64,000 nucleotides of DNA from Flavobacterium sp. N502540 (GTDB lineage: Bacteria > Bacteroidota > Bacteroidia > Flavobacteriales > Flavobacteriaceae). Location: assembly GCF_025947365.1 (NCBI RefSeq), contig NZ_CP110012.1, forward strand, positions 4,030,001-4,094,000, written 5' to 3'. The translations under genes were made by a program, and so were the position numbers. Below the pieces are notes generated by a model. The model ran no database searches. It worked only from the letters and a program-made list of their open reading frames with translations, and was not told the origin of the DNA. The number at the start of each line of letters is the position of its first letter. Position 1 is the first letter of the stretch. This document shows positions 9,151 to 21,100 of this stretch, piece by piece.

Positions 9151-12100
9151 ATGAAAAAAAAATTTACTTTTTATGATCTTCTTATGAAGAGGAGATTATT
9201 GGGATTAATTTTTTTACTGCTCTTCTGCAATGAAAATTTTGCCCAGACTTTTTGTAGACCCATCTCTCAAACGAACAGTAGAGCAGGAGTATGTTTGGGG
9301 ACTACAGAAGTACTAAACCCAACCTTTGCTTATGATGCAAATACAAGTACGTATGCATCATTAACCAATGCACTGGGTGTACTTTGTTCCGTGCAGGAAA
9401 CAGTTAAATTTAGTCAGATGGCGAAAGCCGGCGACCAGATTGTAATTGTTTACGGATCAAATGCCGATTTGCTGGATGTTGGATTATTGTCTAATGCGAC
9501 AATCCAGCCAAGCAATTCAGTCAATAGTACAAGCAGTACGGCATTGGCTTTAAACAGTCCGTTACTGAATGTGAACGCTATTAGTGGAGCAACTACAGGT
9601 ACGATAAAGTATACCTTAACGGCGGATTCCGATCAGGTTAAGGTAGAAATAGGCGGATTGCTTAGTGTCTTGACCAATATACGCATATACGATGTGCGAT
9701 TGGAGTTTGCAAAACCAACCATTACAGGTGGGGCAACTCAATCTGTCTGTGTAGGACAGTCTATTGCACTAACTGCAACGCCTGCTGCCGGAACTACATT
9801 GGCCTGGTACAGTTCGCCAACCTCTACCACAGCTCTTTCAAGCGTGAATACTTTTACAACGCCGGCACTAACCACAAGTACTACTTATTATATAGGTATA
9901 ACAAGAAGTGCAGGTTGCGAAAGTGATGAAAGATTTCCGGTAACTATTAATGTTCTGGACCCGGTATTGCCAACGATAAGTACGGTGGGAACTTCAATTT
10001 GTTCTTCGGGAGCAACACAGGCAACTACCTTGTCGGTTATTAATCCGGTATTGGGAACAACTTACTCCTGGTACAGTGCGCCTACAGGCGGTGTGGCATT
10101 GAGTACGGGCAGTACTTATACACCAACCGTTCCGACAGGCGTGACCAATTTTTATGTCGAAGCATCGATTGGTTCCTGTGTGACACCAACACGAACTCTG
10201 GTTACTGTTACTTCAACTCCGGTTCCCGGGGTCGCTACTATTTTAACCCAAAGCGTATCTATATTATCCGGTCAGAATGCTACTTTAAGCGCTTCAACAG
10301 CTGAATCGGGAGTAACTTTGGATTGGTATGATGTGCCTACTGGTGGAACAAAATTATTAGGAGATTCAAATACATTTACCACTCCAATATTAGTAGCAAC
10401 CAAAACATATTATGTGGAGTCTCGTACTATCGCAGGAGGCTGTGTGAGTGCTACCAGAGCTCCTGTTACGGTAACGGTTTTAGCGAATCCTTTAGGAGGA
10501 TGTCTGGAAGCGAACAGTCAGCAAACTACTCAAAACGGTCTTTGCTTACTTTGCTCTTCAAGTGCCCAGAACAATTCTGTTGATGGGAATAGTGCTACTG
10601 CATCTTCTATAACACTTCCAGTAGGTTTGGTTAATGGGTGGATTCAGCAAACCTTACAATTTAATAATCCCGGAAAAACTGGTGATTTTATAGATGTTGA
10701 TTTGGAGTTACCGGGAGGAATTGCTGATCTGAGCTTGTTAGGAGCTGTGAGTCTGGCTACTTATAATGGTGCGACTTATAATAATGATCGCACTTTTATC
10801 AATAACGCTCTGGTTACTTTACAGTTGTTGTCGGGGGATAAGTTTAGAGCGACTATTACTGCGGGAGCTAATTTTGATCGTGTAGAAGTTAGATTGGGCG
10901 GACTGGTATCTGCCTTAACTACTTTAAAAATTTATCAGGCTACTCATCGCTATAAGTTGCCATCATTTACAGGAAATACCACAATTTGTGGAGGACAAAC
11001 GACTACTTTAACGGCAAATATTGTTGCTGGCGAAACTATTAAATGGTACGACGCGCTAACAGGAGGAACTTTATTAGCCAGCACAGCGGCTTATACTACT
11101 CCGGCTTTAACCGCAAATACGATCTATTATGTAGAAATTACTCGCGATGGTTGTGTGAATAGTGAAAGAAATCCTGTTTCTGTTACGGTAAATAATCCGA
11201 TAGCTCCGGGAACGATTGTAGCCAGTCCTTTGAATTTGTGCAGTGGATCTTCAACAACAATTACCATTCAGTCACCGGTTGTCGGGACTGTTTACAAATG
11301 GTATGATGCAAGTTCCGGTGGGAATTTGGTGTTTACAGGTACTGTTTTCAATACACCAAATCTGACCGCGACGACTACTTATTATGTCGAAGCTTCAATC
11401 GCAAGTTGTATAAGTGCAACCCGTACACCGGTTACAGTCACTGTTAATCCAATACCTGCGGCTCCTGTTCCGGTAGTGTCACATATCATTATTCAGTCCG
11501 GTCAGGACGTAACACTTCAGGTTCAAAGCGTACCTGGAATTGCTGTCGGCTGGCACGATGCGCCAACCGGTGGCACACTTTTGGCTTATAATGTAAACAG
11601 TTTTACACCCAGTCCGGCTTTAACAGCCAGTAAAACTTTTTATGTTGAGGCAACCGACTTAACTACAGATTGTATTAATACTACAAGAGTTCCAATCGTT
11701 GTTACCGTAATTAGTGGTGTAAATAATTGTTTATTAGCTAATTCACAAGTAACTACTAAAGGAGGAACCACAAACTGTTTAACCTGTAGTTCCAGTGCAG
11801 ATGGAAATTCTGTAGACGGTAATAATGCTACAGCTGCTACTCTTTCAATACCTATTGGTTTAGTAACGGATCATATTCAGCAAGATTTAACTTTTCCAAC
11901 AACGGGGCAGGCAGGCGATATTATAGATGTGGAGCTGGGAATTCCTGTTGGACTTCTTGATATTAGTGCACTTTCTAATGTTAGCCTGCAAAGTTTTAAC
12001 TCAGGGGTACCTAATGGAGATTTTAGTACGATTAATAATCTTCTGAATGTTCAGATCTTATCCGGAAATCGTTTCAAAGCAAGTTTTGTTGCAGCGGGTA

Positions 12101-15100
12101 CTTTTACCAGTGTGCGTGTTCGATTAAATGGATTGGCTACTGTTTTGTCAAGTCTGGAGATTTATGAAGCTTCTTATAGATTTGCCAATGCAGTAATAAC
12201 AGGGAACGCAACACCAATTTGTGCAGGGCAAACAGCTTCACTTACAGCAAGTGCTGCAGGTGGAGATACATTCGTGTGGTACGATGCTCCAACCGGAGGA
12301 AACATAGTAGCTGTGAATCCAACGGCTGCATTAAGTGCTACTACTACATTTTATTTAGAAGCTACACGTGGCGGAACTTGTATTAATACAGTTCGTCAGG
12401 CAGTTACGGTAACAGTTTTACCTCTGCCAACTGCTAGTGATATCAATATAACAAGTCCTGTAACAGCTTCTTGTGCCGGAGGTATTGTTTTGACTCCTTC
12501 TTCTCCTTTAGCAGGAGCAACATTCAAGTATTATTTAGATGCAAATAAAACACAGGAAGCAACCGGAACGATAGCCGGGGTTACTTATTCTAAAGATTTA
12601 GGAACAGGCGCCCTTACCATCAGCGGACTTACAGAGATAAATGCTCCTTATACCTATTATGTGTCTGTACTAAATGGAGGTATCTGTGAGAATGCATCAG
12701 GATTTCTTAAGGAAGTTGTTGTTAATTTCCCGACAGGTACTGTTTTAACGGTAACACCAACTTTGTCAGGTTGTGCTAAAGTAAGTCTGAAAGATGCGAT
12801 TACAAATTTTGATACATCAGGAAACACTACTTATACGTTCTTTGATGCGGGAAATAATCCAATCACAGATCAGGCTGCGTCAAATATTACGGCAAATGGG
12901 AATTACTTTATTCAGGCTCAACTTACTGGAGGCAATTGTCCGTCAGTTAAGCTGCCTGTGGCAGTAACGGTTAATCCGTTACCAACTTTAACAGTACTAA
13001 CAAATTCAATAGCGGTTACTAAAGGTTCTTCTGTTGCTTTATCAGCCACTTCAAACGGAACTATAACCTGGTACGATCAGCAGGGTAATGTATTGCCTTC
13101 AAATAATACAGGTGTTCTTAATACTGTTGGTGTTTTTGCTTATACCGTAGTAGCCAGCAATGGTACCTGTACAGTTAGCCAGACCATCACGATTAGTGTG
13201 ATTGATCCTGCTGCCTGTGATACCTTGCAGGAAAGAGTGTACGCTAATACTCAGTCTTCAGGAACAATCATTACCGGAGGGGTAACTAATGGACCTCTTG
13301 CTGCCGATAATGATCCGAGCACCTATTCAACTATTACAACCGGTTTAGGGCTTTTGGGTATTGGAACGACCTGGCAAAACTTGCAATGGCCAACTACAAT
13401 TGCCAAAGGAACACCGGTAACGGTAAAATTAGGTTTAGAAAACAGTTTGCTTGCTGTAGCACAAAGTATCTCAGTTGTAGGTACTAAACGTGACGGATCT
13501 AACAACCCTATCGATATTGGAACATTACAATCGGTTACGGGATCTTTATTGAATCTGTTACCGGGACAAAATTCATTCGAATATACTTTTGTTCCTTCTA
13601 ATACTTCCGGACTTCAGGATTACGACGGTATCCGTGTGCAGCTGGGATCTGTTTTAAGTGTAGCACAAAATATCAATGTTTATGATACTTATTACAAAAG
13701 AGAAGTAGCTCAGATCACCTGTGGTCAGGGCGATATCGAAGATGTTTTCTCCGGTGTAAAAGATTTGGGAGTAGGTGCTTTAACGGCTACGGTTGGAGTT
13801 TCAAATCCATGGAATATAGCCGATAAAGATATTGCAACTTACGCAACAATGTTTAATGCTGTAGGAGTATTGGCAGCTTCAGAGCTGACAGCAACTTTTA
13901 GAACACCTTCTATGGTGGGTGACAGTTTAAGAATTGTAATTTCTAAACCGGGAACAGTTTTAAATCTTAATTTACTTACCGGATTTACCATTCAGCTTTA
14001 CTCCGGAAATATTCCGGTTGGCGGACCAATTGCCAATACAAGCAGTCTTTTGACTTTAAAACTGCTTTCAGGAGATACAATGGCTATGACTATTGTTGCA
14101 CCTCAAACGCAGCCTTACGATAAAGTAGTGATAACTTATGGAGGTGTTGCTACTGTTTTAGATCAGCTTAGAGTTCATTCAGTAGATCGTACAACCAATA
14201 CAGAAGTGATAGGAGCCGATCCTGATAATAAAATAACGGTCTGTCCGGGAGCCAACCTCACGCTCGTCGTCCCTCCGAAGCCTTGTGCTGATTATGCCTG
14301 GTACGATTCGCCTACGGGAGGAAATCTGCTGGCCAGCGGTCAGACTTATACACTTCCTGCTACGTTAGCTGCCGGAACGTACAAATATTATATTCAGCCA
14401 ATTCGTTACGGATGTCCGGCTCTCGAAAGAGGTGAAGTTACAGTAACTGTAAGAGCAACTGTTCCTGCAGCAACTATTACAAACGTAACTATAAATGGAG
14501 GTAGTGCGACTATTATTTGTTCTGAAAGCGGTACAGTAACGTTAGATGCTGTTTTAAGTGCTACACCAGTACTTACCAATCCGGTATACCACTGGTACAG
14601 TTTTGATGGCACAACAAGTCAGCTAATTCCTGGTCAGGTAACCTCTAAGTTAATAGTTACCGGTTTACTTCCGGGGACTTATACCTATTATGTTGGAGTA
14701 AGTTCTGACGAATATTGTGAAACTGCTCCGGCAGACAGAAAACAAGTGACTTTTACTATTTTGCCAAGCTCACTGGTAACCGATATTTCAATAAACAATG
14801 CTTCTATTTGTCATGATACACCTGCGGTACTAACACCGTCAAGCACTTTGACAAATCCTGTTTTCTCCTGGTATTTAGACGCGAACAAAACGCAGCCTAT
14901 TTTTAGCGGAACAATTGGCGGAGTAACCTATGCAATTAGTGGTAGCGGAGTTTTAACCGCTACAGGTTTAACACCGGCAATGAGTCCGATGATTTATTAT
15001 GTTGCCGTTTCAAGTGACTTTACATGCCAAAATAAAAATGGAGAATTAAGATTGGTGACCGTACTTATTAATGATCCGGGTACACCAACATCTACTACTT

Positions 15101-18100
15101 ACAATCAGAATTTCTGTTTGATAAGTAATCCTACAGTTGCTAATCTTCAGGCCGATCAGACTAATGTGGTTTGGTACAGTGCAGCCACAGGAGGAGTAGC
15201 ATTAAATCCTGCAACTGCTTTGGTAAGCGGAACCTATTATGGGGCGATCAGAGACCTAAATGGTTGTGAAAGCTCAGTTCGATCAGTTGTAACCGTAATC
15301 GTAAACGATCCGGGAACACCTGTGATTACTAAAACTACTCAGGACTTTTGTTTGGTTAATGCACCAACTTTTGCATCGATCGACGTAAGCCCGGCCGTTG
15401 CTGCCAATATTGTTTGGTACACGGCGTTGACCGGAGGAACCTTAATTCCATCTACTACAGCTTTAACTACCGGAGTTTATTATGCTGCTATCAAAGATCC
15501 TACGACTCTTTGTGAAAGCAATGTAAGATTAGCAATTACGATAAACGTAACTGATCCGGGAACTCCTGTGATTACAGAAACTACTCAGGATTTCTGTTTA
15601 GTCAATGCACCGACTTTTGCATCAATCAATGTAAGTCCGGCTGTTGCTGCTAATATTGTTTGGTACACAGCGTTGACCGGAGGAACTTTAATTCCATCGA
15701 CTACAGCTTTGACTACCGGAGTTTATTACGCTGCGATTAAAGATCCAACAACTCTTTGCGAAAGCAATGTTAGATTAGCAATTACCATTAACGTAACCGA
15801 TCCTGGAACACCAGTAATCACTAAAACTACACAGGATTTCTGTCTGGTAAATGCACCAACTTTTGCTTCTATTGATGTAAGTCCTGCTGTTGCCGCCAAT
15901 ATTGTTTGGTACACGGCGCTTACCGGAGGAACTTTGATTCCATCGACTACAGCTTTGACTACCGGAGTTTATTATGCCGCCATCAAAGATCCAACAACTC
16001 TTTGTGAAAGTAATGTGAGATTGGCAATTACAATTAATGTAACCGATCCGGGTACCCCAACTTTAGTTACTGCCGGAACACAAAACTTCTGTTTGGTAAA
16101 TGCTCCAACTTTTGCAAGCGTTCAGTTTAATGAAGCGAATATTGTTTGGTACACGGCGCTTACTGGAGGAACCGTTATTCCTTCTACTACAGCTTTAACT
16201 AGTGGTACTTATTTTGCAGTAATTAAAGATCCAACAACTCTTTGTGAAAGTGCTGTTAGATTGTCCGTAACAATTAGTGTTACTGATCCTGGTACGCCAA
16301 CTTTAGTCACAGCAGGAACACAAAACTTCTGTTTGGTCAATGCACCGACTTTCGCGAGTGTTCAGTTTAATGAAGCCAACATCGTTTGGTATACAGCGTT
16401 GACCGGAGGAACAGTTATTCCTTCTACAACAGCTCTAACCAGCGGTACTTATTATGCTGTAATCAAAGATCCGGTAACCAATTGTGAGAGTGCCGTAAGA
16501 TTAGCGGTAGTGATCAGTGTTACCGATCCGGGAACACCAACATTAGTTACAGCAGGAACACAAAACTTCTGTTTGGTAAATGCGCCGACTTTTGCGAGTG
16601 TTCAGTTTAATGAAGCCAATATAGTTTGGTATACGGCGCTGACCGGAGGAACCGTGATTCCTTCTACTACAGCTTTAACCAGCGGTACATATTATGCCGT
16701 AATCAAAGACCCAATCACAAATTGTGAGAGTGCTGTGAGATTAGCGGTAACGATTAGTGTGACTGATCCGGGAACACCTGTGATTACAGAAACTACACAG
16801 AATTTCTGTTTGATCAATGCACCAACTTTTGCATCAATCAATGTAAGTCCAGCAGTTGCTGCCAATATTGTTTGGTACACAGCACTTACCGGAGGAACTT
16901 TAATTCCATCGACTACAGCTTTGACTACCGGAGTTTATTATGCTGCAATTAAAGATCCTGTAACTCTTTGTGAAAGTGCCGTAAGATTAGCGATTACGAT
17001 AAACGTAACTGATCCGGGAACTCCTGTGATTACAGAAACTACGCAGAATTTCTGTTTGGTCAATGCACCAACTTTTGCATCGATTAATGTAAGCCCTGCT
17101 GTTGCCGCCAATATTGTTTGGTACACGGCGCTTACCGGAGGAACTTTGATTCCATCGACTACAGCTTTGACTACCGGAGTTTATTATGCTGCCATCAAAG
17201 ATCCAACAACTCTTTGTGAGAGTAATGTGAGATTGGCAATTACAATAAACGTAACTGATCCGGGTACCCCGACTTTAGTTACAGCAGGAACACAAAACTT
17301 CTGTTTGGTAAATGCTCCAACTTTTGCAAGCGTTCAATTTAATGAAGCGAATATTGTTTGGTACACGGCGCTTACCGGAGGAACCGTTATTCCTTCTACT
17401 ACAGCTTTAACCAGTGGTACTTATTTTGCAGTAATTAAAGATCCAACAACTCTTTGTGAAAGTGCTGTTAGATTGTCCGTAACAATTAGTGTTACCGATC
17501 CTGGTACGCCAACTTTAGTTACAGCAGGAACACAAAACTTCTGTTTGGTCAATGCACCGACTTTCGCGAGTGTTCAGTTTAATGAAGCCAATATCGTTTG
17601 GTACACAGCGTTGACAGGAGGAACCGTTATTCCTTCCACTACAGCTTTAACTAGCGGTACTTATTATGCTGTTATCAAAGATCCAATCACAAGTTGTGAA
17701 AGTGCCGTAAGATTAGCGGTAACAATCAGTGTTACTGATCCGGGTACTCCAACTTTAGTTACAGCAGGTACACAAAACTTCTGTTTGGTAAATGCTCCAA
17801 CTTTTGCAAGCGTTCAATTTAATGAAGCCAATATAGTTTGGTATACAGCGTTGACTGGAGGAACAGTTATTCCTTCTACTACAGCCTTGACCAGCGGTAC
17901 TTATTATGCCGTAATCAAAGATCCGGTAACTAACTGTGAGAGTGCCGTGAGATTAGCGGTAACGATTAGTGTTACTGATCCTGGAACACCGGTAATCACT
18001 AAAACTACTCAGGATTTCTGTTTGGTGAATGCACCAACTTTTGCATCGATTGATGTAAGTCCTGCTGTTGCTGCCAATATTGTTTGGTACACGACGCTTA

Positions 18101-21100
18101 CTGGAGGAGCCTTAATTCCATCCACCACAGCTTTGACCACTGGAGTTTACTACGCTGCAATCAAAGATCCAATCACAAGTTGTGAAAGTGCTGTTAGATT
18201 AGCGATTACCATCAATGTAACCGATCCGGGAACACCTGTAATAACAAAAACGACTCAAAATTTCTGTTTGTCCAATGCACCAACTTTTGCAACAATCGAC
18301 GTAAGTCCTGCTGTTGCTGCTAATATAGTTTGGTACACTGCCTTAACCGGAGGAATTTTAATTCCATCGACTACAGCATTGACAAGTGGTACCTATTATG
18401 CCGCAATCAAAGATCCGGTAACTCTTTGTGAGAGCAATGTGAGATTGGCGATTACCATTATTGTAACCGATCCTGAAGCACCAATTATTACCAAAACTAC
18501 TCAGGATTTCTGTTTGGTAAATGCGCCAACTTTTGCAACAATCGACGTAAGTCCAGCCATTGCTGCCGATATTGTTTGGTACACAGCTTTAACCGGAGGA
18601 ACAGTTATTCCTTCTACAACGGCTTTAACTACCGGAATTTATTATGCTGCGGTTAAAGATCCGGTATCAGGATGTGAAAGTACAGAAAGAGTACCAATTA
18701 CAATCAATGTTACTGATCCTGGTACACCAACATTAGTAACAGCGGGAACGCAAAACTTCTGTTTGGCAAATGCACCAACGTTTGCAAGTGTTCAGTTTAA
18801 TCAAGCTAATATTGTTTGGTATACTGCAATAACCGGAGGAACGGTGATTCCGTCGACCACAGCTTTAACCAGTGGTACTTATTATGCAGTAATAAAAGAC
18901 CCGATTACAAACTGTGAAAGTGCCGTAAGATTAGCGGTAACCATTAATGTTGCTGATCCTGGAACACCAACACTCGTAACAGCTGGAACACAAAACTTCT
19001 GTTTGGCAAATACGCCAACCTTTGCAAGTGTTCAGTTTAATCAGGCAAACATAGTTTGGTATACTGCGCTGACTGGCGGAACGGTGATTCCTTCCACTAC
19101 AGCTTTAACCAGTGGTACTTATTATGCAGTGATAAAAGATCCTGTATCAGGATGTGAAAGTGCCGTAAGATTAGCGGTAACCATTAATGTTGCTGATCCT
19201 GGAACACCAACATTAGTTACTGCGGGAACACAAAACTTCTGTTTGGTAAATGCGCCAACTTTTGCAAGTGTTCAATTTAATCAGGCAAATATTGTTTGGT
19301 ATACAGCAGTAACTGGAGGAACGGTGATTCCTTCTACAACAGCTTTAATCAGCGGTACTTATTATGCGGTAATAAAAGATCCTGTTTCAGGATGTGAAAG
19401 TGCTGAGAGATTAGCCGTAACGATCAGCGTTACTGATCCTGGAACACCAACTCTGGTAACAGCAGGAACACAAAATTTCTGTACGGTAAATGCACCAACC
19501 TTTGCGAGTGTTCAGTTTAATCAGGCAAATATAGTTTGGTATACTGCAATAACAGGAGGAACAGTGATTGCATCGACCACAGCTTTAACCAGCGGTACCT
19601 ATTATGCAGTAATCAAAGATCCGGTAACCAATTGTGAGAGTGCAGTAAGATTAGCCGTAGTGATCAATGTTACTGATCCTGGTACACCAACACTGGTAAC
19701 AGCAGGAACACAAACCTTCTGTACCGTAAATGCACCAACGTTTGCAAGTGTTCAGTTTAATCAGGCAAATATTGTTTGGTATACAGCACTGACTGGAGGA
19801 ACAGTGATTCCTTCTACTACAGCTTTAACCAGCGGTACTTATTATGCAGTAATTAAAGATCCTGTATCAGGATGTGAAAGCGCCGTAAGATTGGCGGTAA
19901 CAATTAATGTAACCGATCCGGGCACGCCAACAACAACAGCTGCAACTCAGGTATTCTGTTCAGGAAATAATCCAACGGTTGCTAATATTCAAGTAAACGG
20001 AAGCAACATCGTGTGGTATACAACTGCAACTGGCGGAACTGTCGTTGCGGGAACTACACCATTGGTAAATGGTGATTATTATGCAGCGATAAAAGATCCG
20101 GTATCCGGTTGTGAAAGCAGTGTCAGACTGAAAGTTACTGTAACTGTCGGAATTTCTAAAGATCCAACCACAACTGCTACGGCTCAGAATTTCTGTTCTA
20201 CAAGTGCTCCAACTTTTGCAAGTATTCAGGTTAACGAAAGTAATGTAGCCTGGTTTAGCAGTGCAACAGGTGGAACAGCAATTCCATTGACAACCGCTTT
20301 AACTTCCGGTACCTATTATGGAGAAATCACAGATCCGGTAACTGGATGTAAAAGTGCTAATCGTTTGCAGGTTGTTATTACCATTGTAACTCCAATGGCA
20401 ACACCTACAACTAGTGCAGCAACTCAAAACTTCTGTTCAGTAGATGCACCAAAAGTGTCTAACATTCAGGTAAATGAATCCGGCGTAATCTGGTACAGTA
20501 CTCCAACAGGCGGAACTGCTATTCCGGCAGCTACAGCTTTAGCTACTGGTACTTATTATGGAGTAATCGCAAGCAGTTCTGGTTGTGAAAATCCAATTAG
20601 ACTGGCTGTTGCAGTAACGGTAAACACACCGTTTAGTGTTACTACTCCAAGAACGACGCAAGTATTTTGTTTATCAGCAGGGCCAACAGTTCAGGATATT
20701 GTAGTAAATGAGCCAAATATTGTTTGGTATGCAACTACATCTGGAGGAACTCCTTTGGCAGCCAATACACCTCTTGCTGCAGGAACTTATTATGCTGCGG
20801 CACAAGGTAATATTACCAATGGCTGTGGAGCAGTTCCTAGATTAGGAGTGACTGTTGCATTTGACAATGATGCATTGGTTCCTATTACTACGACGGATGA
20901 TACGCCATGTGTATTCCAGGGAATTACTTATTCAATTGCCAATGGAAAATCAAATTATGTATGGTCAGTTTCTAACGGAACAATTACTTCAGGCGGAGGA
21001 CTTAACGACGGTTCTGTAACCATTTCCTGGTCAGATATTGGACCGGGTAAAGTTGAGGTTGAGTATATTAATACTTGTAACGAGAGAACTACAAAATCAT

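Noticed and set aside
15726..17126. Three similar minus-strand frames (about 62 codons each) inside the adhesin
   Set aside because: They recur because the coding repeats recur, and they lie opposite a well-supported frame.
15073..20862. Regular repeats suggesting a CRISPR array
   Set aside because: The period is 240-246 bp and in frame throughout; these are protein-coding Ig-like repeats.
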